Of a stretch of DNA of 9,427 bases, positions 1 through 6,511 are shown in pieces; the first letter of the stretch is position 1, and each line of letters opens with the position of its first letter. The position numbers and the translations under genes were made by a program. The stretch comes from Thermodesulfovibrionales bacterium (GTDB taxonomy: Bacteria; Nitrospirota; Thermodesulfovibrionia; Thermodesulfovibrionales; SM23-35). The notes beneath the pieces were generated by a model. The model worked only from the letters and a program-made list of their open reading frames with translations, searched no databases and was not told the origin of the DNA. Location of the stretch: assembly GCA_022865525.1 (NCBI GenBank), contig JALHSV010000071.1:1-9427 (forward strand). Direction: 5' to 3'.

Positions 1-1
1 C

Positions 2-1228
2 AGTGTATATGACATTGGACTCTGCCCTACCCCGCTGCAGTATTTTTCACTGTATCATCTTCATCTCGACGGCGGGATCATGGTGACGGGAAGCCACAAT
101 CCTCCTGAATATAATGGATTTAAACTCAGCATCGGGAAAGAAACCATCTTCGGGGACGAGATTCAAAATTTAAAGGAGAGAATATACGAACAATCGTGGC
201 ACGAGAATCCTGTTAAGGGAAAAGTTGAGCAGTTTGATATTCTCTCTGCTTACAGGGTATTCATGAAACAACGATTTTCATACCTATCAGATGAGAATTA
301 CCGAAGAGTGAAAATAGTCGTCGATGCAGGGAACGGTACAGCCGGCATCATTGCGCCGGAGATCCTCGAAGCTATGGGCTGCGATGTGATTCCTCTTTAC
401 TGTGAACCTGACGGACGGTTTCCAAACCATCATCCTGACCCGACGGTGGTGGAATATATCCAGGATTTGATCCGTACGACAAAAGAGCATGCAGCGGATA
501 TCGGGGTTGGATATGACGGAGACGCGGATAGAATCGGGGTTGTTGATACAGGTGGCAATATTGTATGGGGCGATCAGATCATGATTATCCTTTCAAGAGA
601 CATCCTCCGGAGACAACCTGGCTCTGTCGTTATAGGAGATGTCAAATGTTCTCAGTTGATGTTCGATGACATAGAGAAACACGGCGGTATACCCATTATG
701 TGGAAGACAGGCCATTCTCTTGTAAAAGACAAGATGAGAAAAGAAAACGCAGTCCTTGCAGGTGAATTTAGCGGACATATCTTTATCGCAGATGATTATT
801 TCGGATTTGACGATGCCCTCTATACAACCTTCAGGCTCGTCGAGATTATGAAGAAAACTGGGCGCGGGATTCACGATATGCTTTCCGACATACCGCGCAT
901 GTTTTATACCCCGGAAATACGTATTGAGTGCAGAGATGATCAAAAGAAACCCATTGTTGAAAAGCTGACCGGTCTGTGCAAAGAATATGCACGATCAGGG
1001 GATAGCCCCATACCGATAAAAAAAATCTATGACATAGACGGAGCGCGGGTCGTCTTTGAAAAAGGATGGGGTCTCGTACGGTCAAGCAATACTCAGCCGG
1101 TAATCGTCATGCGCTTTGAGGCCGAAGACGAAGAATCCCTGAACACGTACCGGTCTTTTCTTGAAACAGCATTACGCACTATTCAGGCTGAGGGTGAATA
1201 TATAGACTTTGAGAGGCCATTCCAGTAA
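2..1228 (+). CDS. manB: Phosphomannomutase/phosphoglucomutase, 5'-truncated by the window edge
   Basis: Interconverts mannose-6-phosphate and mannose-1-phosphate (family members often also act on glucose phosphates) in the cytoplasm, feeding GDP-mannose synthesis. The frame is open from base 2, so the gene begins outside the window; 408 residues are visible against about 450-465 usual for AlgC/ManB-type enzymes. The ATG at 80 is internal, because conserved family sequence (PTPLQYFS, then DGGIMVTGSHNP) runs through it. Visible motifs are the phosphoserine loop TGSHNP just after base 80, the metal-binding loop DGDADR (515-532), the sugar-binding loop GEFSGH (761-778), and the C-terminal phosphate-binding loop RSSNTQP starting at 1079. 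It ends 24 bp before the guanylyltransferase gene on the same strand, so the two are probably cotranscribed. Alpha-D-phosphohexomutase family membership is certain; mannose preference is inferred from the neighbouring genes. Confidence 0.95.
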   Translation, partial: SVYDIGLCPTPLQYFSLYHLHLDGGIMVTGSHNPPEYNGFKLSIGKETIFGDEIQNLKERIYEQSWHENPVKGKVEQFDILSAYRVFMKQRFSYLSDENYRRVKIVVDAGNGTAGIIAPEILEAMGCDVIPLYCEPDGRFPNHHPDPTVVEYIQDLIRTTKEHAADIGVGYDGDADRIGVVDTGGNIVWGDQIMIILSRDILRRQPGSVVIGDVKCSQLMFDDIEKHGGIPIMWKTGHSLVKDKMRKENAVLAGEFSGHIFIADDYFGFDDALYTTFRLVEIMKKTGRGIHDMLSDIPRMFYTPEIRIECRDDQKKPIVEKLTGLCKEYARSGDSPIPIKKIYDIDGARVVFEKGWGLVRSSNTQPVIVMRFEAEDEESLNTYRSFLETALRTIQAEGEYIDFERPFQ

Positions 1229-1238
1229 AGTAGAAATG

Positions 1239-1244
1239 AAGGAG
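1239..1244 (+). promoter_or_regulatory. Ribosome binding site of the guanylyltransferase gene
   Basis: AAGGAG lies 8 nt upstream of the ATG at 1253. It is a near-consensus Shine-Dalgarno sequence and fixes that start. It sits in the 24-nt gap after the phosphomannomutase stop, with no room for a separate promoter. Confidence 0.75.
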
Positions 1245-1252
1245 CATTCATC

Positions 1253-2665
1253 ATGAAAGCGCTTATTCTTGCCGGTGGTTCAGGGACACGCCTCTGGCCT
1301 CTCAGCAGAAAGAATTATCCGAAACAGTTTCTGAATTTGCATATCGGCGGGTCCCTCCTGCAGGAAACCGCGAAAAGACTGCTCAAGGTTTTTCCTCCTG
1401 ATGCAATGATCATTATGACAAACAGCGAATACAAGTTTCATGTCCTCTCTGATTTGAGTGGTTTATTCGATGACAGACCGCTTTCCCGCAATATCATCCT
1501 TGAACCCGTGGGCAGAAATACAGCCCCTGCAATAGCACTCGGCATGAAATACTGCATGGAAAAACTTGGGTGCAGCGAAGATGAGGTATTATTTATTTCG
1601 CCTGCGGACCACGTCATCAGGCCCCCTGAGAAATTTGCTGAGTATGTTACCCATGCAGAAAAAATAGCGCAAAAAGGGCTCATCGTAACATTTGGGATAA
1701 AACCGTTACGACCGGAGACGGGGTACGGGTATATTAAGGCAGGGAGCAAAAAGCATGCTGAAGGAAGCCAGGAGTATTTTGACGTTGAAAAGTTTACGGA
1801 AAAGCCAAATATGGAAACCGCCCGGCACTATATGCAGGAAGGGAACTATTACTGGAATTCCGGCATGTTTGCATTCAGCATCGGCACCATGCTCGAGGAA
1901 TTCGGAAAATACGCGCCTGAAATACGGGCTATGCTTGATACCAGTGTCGATGAACTGGTTTCCAACTTTCATACAATGCCCGAAATCTCGATTGACTATG
2001 CAGTGGCTGAGAAATCCGACCGGATGGCAGTCCTTCCTCTCGATATCTACTGGAATGACATAGGCTCATGGGACTCCCTTTATGATATGGCAGACAAGGA
2101 TGAAAAAGGGAATGTTAAAATCGGCGATATTATTGCAATTGATACACAAAACACTCTTATCATCAGCAATAAGCGCCTGATCTCCACCATCGGGTTGGAG
2201 GAGTGCCTTATTGTTGATACGGATGACGCGGTATTGATCGCAAAAAAGGGGGAAACCCAGAAAGTCAGGGAGATCGTCAATAAGCTGAATTCGGATAAGA
2301 GAAAGGAAGCATCTGAGCATCTGACAACCTATCGTCCGTGGGGAAGCTATACCATTCTTGAGGAAGGTGAGCGATATAAGATTAAACGGATCGTTGTTCA
2401 TCCCGAAGCGCGGCTGAGCCTTCAGAAGCATTATCACAGGTCTGAACACTGGGTGGTAGTTCGGGGTGCTGCAAAGGTGACAATCGGAGATAAGGAGATC
2501 ATTATTCATGAGAATGAGTCTGTCTACGTACCAAAATCAACACTTCACAGACTCGAAAATCCGGGCAAGGTTCCTCTCGAAATCATCGAGGTCCAGAATG
2601 GAGAGTATGTCGGCGAAGACGATATTGTGCGGGTGGACGATATGTATGGGAGGGATAGTAAATGA
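1253..2665 (+). CDS. manC: Bifunctional mannose-1-phosphate guanylyltransferase / mannose-6-phosphate isomerase (type II)
   Basis: Makes GDP-mannose from mannose-1-phosphate and GTP. The C-terminal isomerase domain converts fructose-6-phosphate to mannose-6-phosphate, so one protein does the first and third steps of the pathway. At 470 residues it has the usual length of the AlgA/CpsB/XanB family. The N-terminal nucleotidyltransferase domain carries the pyrophosphorylase signature GGSGTRLWPLS (residues 8-18, with K24 following) and FTEKP at 181-185. The C-terminal cupin, from about residue 355 (RPWGSY), contains the HYHRSEHW motif starting at H393, whose His and Glu residues are the family's metal ligands, and a later LHRLENPG segment. 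The start is supported by AAGGAG at 8 nt. It lies between the phosphomannomutase and gmd, 45 bp before the chosen gmd start, as expected for a GDP-sugar operon. No defects seen. Confidence 0.96.
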   Translation: MKALILAGGSGTRLWPLSRKNYPKQFLNLHIGGSLLQETAKRLLKVFPPDAMIIMTNSEYKFHVLSDLSGLFDDRPLSRNIILEPVGRNTAPAIALGMKYCMEKLGCSEDEVLFISPADHVIRPPEKFAEYVTHAEKIAQKGLIVTFGIKPLRPETGYGYIKAGSKKHAEGSQEYFDVEKFTEKPNMETARHYMQEGNYYWNSGMFAFSIGTMLEEFGKYAPEIRAMLDTSVDELVSNFHTMPEISIDYAVAEKSDRMAVLPLDIYWNDIGSWDSLYDMADKDEKGNVKIGDIIAIDTQNTLIISNKRLISTIGLEECLIVDTDDAVLIAKKGETQKVREIVNKLNSDKRKEASEHLTTYRPWGSYTILEEGERYKIKRIVVHPEARLSLQKHYHRSEHWVVVRGAAKVTIGDKEIIIHENESVYVPKSTLHRLENPGKVPLEIIEVQNGEYVGEDDIVRVDDMYGRDSK

Positions 2666-2697
2666 GGTTAAGACGATAAAGAAAATGATCCAAATGA

Positions 2698-2705
2698 AAA
2701 GGTGA
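2698..2705 (+). promoter_or_regulatory. Ribosome binding site deciding the gmd start
   Basis: AAAGGTGA precedes two consecutive in-frame ATGs (2708 and 2711). It overlaps an in-frame GTG at 2702, so the GTG cannot be the start served by this site. Spacing is 6 nt from the last G of the site to the ATG at 2711 but only 3 nt to the one at 2708, which favours 2711. Confidence 0.6.
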
Positions 2706-2710
2706 CCATG

Positions 2711-3865
2711 ATGAAACGGGCTTTAATAACAGGCATCACAGGACAGGATGGCTCCTATCTGACAGAACTGCTTTTATCCAAAGGGTATGAAGTGCACGGG
2801 TTAGTCCGGAGGGCAAGCACATTTAATACCCACCGGATCGACCATTTGTATCAGGACCCGCATATACCGAGCGCAAAACTTTTTCTGCAATTCGGGGATC
2901 TGACAGATTCCGGCCAGTTAACGAACATCATCTATAACATCAAGCCGGATGAAATATACCACCTCGGGGCACAGAGCCATGTAAGGGTAAGTTTTGATCT
3001 CCCTGAGTATACAGGAGATGTTACTGCTTTGGGGACAACAAGGATACTGGAGGCCATCAGAAGGAGCGGTATCAAGACGAAATTTTACCAGGCATCCAGC
3101 AGCGAGATGTTTGGTAATGCCAGTCCGCCCCAGAATGAAAAAACACCCTTCTATCCAAGAAGTCCGTATGCAGCTGCAAAGGTCTATGCTTACTGGATTA
3201 CGGTAAATTACCGGGAGGGATATAACCTCTTTAACTGTAACGGCATCCTTTTCAATCACGAATCCCCCCGGAGAGGTGAGACCTTTGTGACCAGGAAAAT
3301 TACCAGGGCGATCGCAAATATGATAGCCGGGAAACAGAAAAGGCTCTTCCTCGGGAATCTCGAATCCAGGAGGGACTGGGGGTTTGCGCCTGAATATGTG
3401 GAGTGCCAGTGGCTGATTCTCCAGCAGGACAAACCAGATGATTTTGTAATCGGTACAGGGGAAAGCCACTCGGTAAGGGAATTTCTGGAAAAGGCCTTTT
3501 ATTATGCCGGCATCGAGATAGAGTGGGAGGGCGAAGGCGTTAACAGAAAAGGGAAGATCCGTTCACTCAAATCAGGCTTGACCACCGCCCTGAATGTTGG
3601 TGATGCTATTATCGAGATAGACCCAAAGTATTTCCGGCCTACCGAAGTGGATTTCTTACAGGCTGACATAACCAAGGCAAAGCAGATTCTCGGCTGGGAA
3701 CCGCGTACAACATTCGATGAACTTATCAAAATCATGATCGATTATGACTTCAAACTAACAGGGCTGAAACCTGTCGGTGAAGGGATTGATGTTTGCCGCA
3801 AGAAAGGATTTAGTTACACCACACATGATTTCTCCCTTCATGAGAAGATACGGGAGCGGTGTTGA
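2711..3865 (+). CDS. gmd: GDP-mannose 4,6-dehydratase
   Basis: NADP-dependent short-chain dehydrogenase/reductase that converts GDP-D-mannose to GDP-4-keto-6-deoxy-D-mannose, the committed step towards GDP-L-fucose and also GDP-rhamnose or GDP-perosamine. From the ATG at 2711 it has 384 residues, close to E. coli Gmd (373). MKRALITG then aligns with the family N terminus, which with the ribosome site is why I prefer 2711 to ATG 2708 or GTG 2702. The Rossmann glycine motif GITGQDG is at 8-14. The catalytic SSSE segment is at 129-132, and Tyr153 with Lys157 form the YxxxK pair inside FYPRSPYAAAK. The family-typical NGILFNHESPRRGETFVTRK and YFRPTEVD segments are intact. The next gene, fcl, encodes the enzyme that uses its product, but a repeat element lies between them. 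Confidence 0.97.
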   Translation: MKRALITGITGQDGSYLTELLLSKGYEVHGLVRRASTFNTHRIDHLYQDPHIPSAKLFLQFGDLTDSGQLTNIIYNIKPDEIYHLGAQSHVRVSFDLPEYTGDVTALGTTRILEAIRRSGIKTKFYQASSSEMFGNASPPQNEKTPFYPRSPYAAAKVYAYWITVNYREGYNLFNCNGILFNHESPRRGETFVTRKITRAIANMIAGKQKRLFLGNLESRRDWGFAPEYVECQWLILQQDKPDDFVIGTGESHSVREFLEKAFYYAGIEIEWEGEGVNRKGKIRSLKSGLTTALNVGDAIIEIDPKYFRPTEVDFLQADITKAKQILGWEPRTTFDELIKIMIDYDFKLTGLKPVGEGIDVCRKKGFSYTTHDFSLHEKIRERC

Positions 3866-3891
3866 AAAGGAGAAACGAAGGATTAGATAAT

Positions 3892-4016
3892 AGATTCTTC
3901 GGCTATGCCTCAGAATGACAACTCATGTCACGCTGAACCCTTCGCTTACTGTCATTCTGAAGGAGCGCAGCGACTGAAGAATCTTACGCTCAGGACAGGC
4001 TCCCTGAAGAGTCTTA
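3892..4016. repeat. Inverted-repeat element with a partial duplication, between gmd and fcl
   Basis: This noncoding gap holds an imperfect inverted repeat. AGATTCTTC (3892-3900) pairs exactly with GAAGAATCT (3976-3984), and TCAGAATGACA (3910-3920) pairs exactly with TGTCATTCTGA (3950-3960). The segments between them (3901-3909 and 3961-3975) are unequal and form an internal loop, and the central spacer is 29 nt. A further half-copy follows: CTGAAGAATCTTA (3974-3986) recurs as CTGAAGAGTCTTA (4004-4016), 30 bp on. The wording (TGTCATTCTGA, AACCCTTCG, GAAGAATCT) resembles dispersed intergenic repeats that I know from several bacterial genomes. No second copy was noticed in this window, so its dispersed nature is inference. 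As RNA it could fold into a long hairpin and affect transcription or mRNA stability between gmd and fcl. Confidence 0.75.
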
Positions 4017-4047
4017 CTGCCACGCCAATGTATACGTAACAGAATTT

Positions 4048-5136
4048 ATGAACCAGAGTGCAAAAATTGTGGAAAAGGATTCCAGAATATATATTGCCGG
4101 GCATCGTGGCCTCGTCGGATCAGCAATCCTGCGAAGGCTCCGGGAACAACAATTCACTAATCTTCTCACGCGGGCAAGTGTTGATCTTGATCTCAGAAGA
4201 CAGAGTGATACGGAGAGATTCTTTGCACAAGAAGGACCCGATTATGTTTTTCTCGCAGCAGCGAAGGTTGGCGGGATTCTTGCAAACGACACGTATAGGG
4301 CTGAATTCATTTATGACAACATCATGATCGCAGCGAATGTCATACATGCTTCATATACATACGGGGTAAAAAAGCTCCTTAACCTCGGTTCCTCCTGCAT
4401 TTATCCGAAATCTGCACCACAACCCCTGAAAGAAGAATATCTCCTGACAGGTCTTCTTGAGCCGACAAATGAACCATATGCGGTAGCAAAAATTTCTGCT
4501 ATAAAACTCTGCAGGTACTACAATGAGCAACACGGGACGAATTTCATGTCGGTAATGCCCACGAACTTATTTGGCATTCATGATAATTTCAATCTGGAAA
4601 CAGCACATGTGCTGCCTGCATTGATAAGAAAGTTTCATCTTGCCCGGCTCTTGAGAGAGAAAAAATATGACGAGCTGGGAAAAGACATGAGGAGATTCCC
4701 CATAGGATTCAACTTCAGCGATTCCGCAGACCTTGAAATGCTCGGGATTACCGCTGATTACGTAAAACTCTGGGGTACCGGACAGCCGTATCGGGAGTTT
4801 CTCTTTGTTGACGACCTCGCAGATGCGTGTGTATTCCTCATGGAAAACTGCGATGCCGGTTCAGCTGTGAGTTTTTCACATGACCGGCAAGGTCATCCGT
4901 TGATTGGAGAATTCATCAATATCGGAACCGGTGAAGATTTAACCATCAGCAATCTTGCAACGCTGGTCAGGCAGATTGTCGGGTATGAAGGCGAGATCAT
5001 GTGGGACACCTCGAAACCGGACGGAACTCTGAGAAAACGCCTGGATGTCTCAAAAATCAAATCCCTGGGATGGCAGCCAAGAATTACCCTGGAGCAGGGC
5101 ATACGAATGACGTACAACTGGTATTTATCAGCATGA
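4048..5136 (+). CDS. fcl: GDP-L-fucose synthase (GDP-4-keto-6-deoxymannose 3,5-epimerase/4-reductase)
   Basis: Converts the Gmd product to GDP-L-fucose by epimerisation at C3 and C5 and NADPH-dependent reduction at C4. The Rossmann motif GHRGLVG is at 18-24. Residues aligning with the E. coli catalytic set are all present at a constant +8 offset: Ser115, Cys117, Tyr144, Lys148 and His187 (E. coli 107, 109, 136, 140, 179). The signatures AAAKVGGI, SSCIYPK, EPTNEPYA and MPTNLFG are intact. The protein has 362 residues against 321 in E. coli. Most of the excess is a roughly 32-residue insertion at about 199-242, between RKFH and WGTG, near the substrate side; I recall longer Fcl homologues of this kind in other phyla. 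No good Shine-Dalgarno sequence precedes the ATG, and the upstream repeat separates it from gmd, so it may be weakly translated or have its own promoter. The VanZ gene follows after 19 bp. Confidence 0.96.
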   Translation: MNQSAKIVEKDSRIYIAGHRGLVGSAILRRLREQQFTNLLTRASVDLDLRRQSDTERFFAQEGPDYVFLAAAKVGGILANDTYRAEFIYDNIMIAANVIHASYTYGVKKLLNLGSSCIYPKSAPQPLKEEYLLTGLLEPTNEPYAVAKISAIKLCRYYNEQHGTNFMSVMPTNLFGIHDNFNLETAHVLPALIRKFHLARLLREKKYDELGKDMRRFPIGFNFSDSADLEMLGITADYVKLWGTGQPYREFLFVDDLADACVFLMENCDAGSAVSFSHDRQGHPLIGEFINIGTGEDLTISNLATLVRQIVGYEGEIMWDTSKPDGTLRKRLDVSKIKSLGWQPRITLEQGIRMTYNWYLSA

Positions 5137-5155
5137 TTGCCGCTAATCAGCAGCA

Positions 5156-5590
5156 ATGATAAATCTGAGAAACGCTTCGATTTACTGGCTTCCTCCGGTT
5201 GCCTGGATGATTTTTATCTCCCCTGTGAATGACCTCCTGACATCGCAAAGTACCTCTTCCCTCATCATGCCTCTTATCACGTGGTTATTGCCAGGTGCAA
5301 GCCAGCATACGTCTGAGACTTTGCATATTCTCCTACGCAAAACAGGTCATTTTCTGGAATACGCCTTCCTTGCATTCCTTTTGATGCGGGGATTCCGAGG
5401 CAGCAAGAAAACCGTTCAGTTCACATGGATCCTCTATGCAGGTCTTATCTCATTGGGGTATAGCGCAATGGATGAATATATACAGACATTCATCCCTGCA
5501 AGGACAGGTTCGTTCTACGACTGGCTTATCGATTCATCTGGAATTGCATGCTCGCTCGCAATTCTTTCCTGGAAGAATAAAAGCGACTGA
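5156..5590 (+). CDS. VanZ-family small membrane protein
   Basis: A 144-residue protein with three to four hydrophobic segments: about 9-24 and 36-47, then 65-78 and 89-104, with a shorter apolar stretch at 128-139. It is probably an inner-membrane protein. It carries the VanZ-family polar signature: GHFLEYAFLAFLL (His65, Glu68, Tyr69), then DEYIQTFIPARTGSFYD (Asp106, Glu107, Gln110, Arg116, Asp122) and a following Asp126 with SSG. VanZ in Enterococcus gives low-level teicoplanin resistance, but most family members have no known function and many sit in polysaccharide or envelope gene clusters. Its place 19 bp after fcl suggests cotranscription with the fucose genes and a possible envelope or polysaccharide role (inference). 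The start is the first ATG in frame and its ribosome site is weak. Confidence 0.85.
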   Translation: MINLRNASIYWLPPVAWMIFISPVNDLLTSQSTSSLIMPLITWLLPGASQHTSETLHILLRKTGHFLEYAFLAFLLMRGFRGSKKTVQFTWILYAGLISLGYSAMDEYIQTFIPARTGSFYDWLIDSSGIACSLAILSWKNKSD

Positions 5591-5669
5591 TTCCCGCAAC
5601 CCAGATATTCACCCAATCAGAGTGAGATATGGTATTTGGGCAGATTTGAATTCTGTCGAAGACAGCAGA

Positions 5670-6455
5670 CTACGTTATTTCAGCCTGCGAGAATACAATC
5701 TCATCCCTGAAAGATTTTATGAGATATATTGCCTTCCTGACATTCTCATCAAGGACATCGACCATGGCTGCATCAAGTGCTGCACCGGCAAGATAGGTGA
5801 GAAACATCGCTTCAAGGGGTTTCCTGACCGCCTTTGGCATGCCGGGAGAGATGTTGGAGATCCAGGCAATGGTATTGACCGGTGGTTCAACAAGTTCCTT
5901 GAGTACACGAATGCATTCATGTGAGTTCACGAGATGCTTTTGCCCCATTCCCCTGCTGATGTGCACAATAGAAGGATCCGCAAACAGTCTTTCGTTGGGA
6001 ATATCTGCATTGTTTGCCATCTCAAGCAGTTCCTCGATTATCTGGAGTTTTGCTTCGAGTGACGATGGGATTGCTCCGCTTGAAGCTCTGAGAACGAGAG
6101 AGGCTCCTGAACCGGAAACAAGAGAAAGCAAGGATTCCTCGTCTTCAGGTTCGGTCTTCGAAATAAAGTTGACAAGAGGTGGTTTTTTGCACAATGGTAT
6201 CGTTTTCTCCAGCGCCCGGATATTTCTGGAATCAAGCGACAAAGAGCTTGCTGTTTGATCAGAGAGGATATCAATGACCCAGGGTAGCATATCCTCATCT
6301 CCGGTACCGTCGAGGGAGCACTGGACATTGATCATGTCAGCGCCGGATGCCTGGATTTTTTCGATAATTTCTGAGAGTGCCTTTTTATCTCTTTTTATGA
6401 GTGCATCAATATAAGCTCCATTCCGTGTATTTAAATTATCTGCGATAGCGATCAT
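5670..6455 (-). CDS. Pterin-binding methyltransferase, methyltetrahydrofolate:corrinoid (AcsE-like) family
   Basis: A 261-residue TIM-barrel pterin-binding protein related to AcsE/MeTr, which passes the methyl group of methyltetrahydrofolate to the cobalt of a corrinoid protein. Known Moorella MeTr pterin-site residues have counterparts at nearly the same numbers: Asp75 (LSLDSRN), Asn96 (PLVNF), Asp160 (FADPS) and Asn201 (WISNIS, for Asn199). The N-terminal GERIN motif of AcsE is altered to ADNLN, so this is a divergent member. No corrinoid protein, CO dehydrogenase or MetH module lies in the window, so the methyl acceptor is unknown and the acsE symbol is withheld. The start at 6455, rather than an ATG 21 nt upstream, is chosen because GGGAGGG sits directly before it and because it keeps the AcsE numbering. 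It lies 56 bp downstream of uvrB and appears to have its own promoter. A dihydropteroate synthase role is less likely given the AcsE-like motifs. Confidence 0.82.
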   Translation of the reverse strand: MIAIADNLNTRNGAYIDALIKRDKKALSEIIEKIQASGADMINVQCSLDGTGDEDMLPWVIDILSDQTASSLSLDSRNIRALEKTIPLCKKPPLVNFISKTEPEDEESLLSLVSGSGASLVLRASSGAIPSSLEAKLQIIEELLEMANNADIPNERLFADPSIVHISRGMGQKHLVNSHECIRVLKELVEPPVNTIAWISNISPGMPKAVRKPLEAMFLTYLAGAALDAAMVDVLDENVRKAIYLIKSFRDEIVFSQAEIT

Positions 6456-6459
6456 TATT

Positions 6460-6466
6460 CCCTCCC
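6460..6466 (-). promoter_or_regulatory. Strong ribosome binding site of the methyltransferase gene
   Basis: On the minus strand GGGAGGG stands 4 nt before the ATG at 6455. It overlaps the competing upstream ATG (6476) reading frame, so initiation at 6476 would translate through it. It is one of the best ribosome sites in the window and decides the start. Confidence 0.75.
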
Positions 6467-6490
6467 ATGGATACAAATTAACATCGCTTC

Positions 6491-6499
6491 ATTATACCA
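6491..6499 (-). promoter_or_regulatory. Extended -10 promoter for the methyltransferase gene
   Basis: The minus strand reads TGGTATAAT, a perfect TATAAT with an extended -10 TG. No good -35 is seen 17 nt upstream, which fits extended -10 promoters. Transcription would start near 6484, giving a leader of about 29 nt that contains the GGGAGGG ribosome site. The element lies in the 56-bp gap after the uvrB stop, so the methyltransferase may be expressed independently of the repair genes. Confidence 0.55.
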
Positions 6500-6511
6500 C
6501 TTTAACTTTAG

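Noticed and set aside
2702..2710. GTG at 2702 or ATG at 2708 as gmd start
   Set aside because: The GTG is part of the AAAGGTGA ribosome site and the 2708 ATG is too close to it. The ATG at 2711 matches the family N terminus.
5653..5665. CTGTC-GAA-GACAG hairpin in the convergent gap as a bidirectional terminator
   Set aside because: The stem is only 5 bp with a 3-nt loop and no T-run on either strand.
6456..6476. Upstream ATG at 6476 as start of the methyltransferase
   Set aside because: The GGGAGGG site lies inside that extension and points to the ATG at 6455, which also gives AcsE-matching residue numbers.
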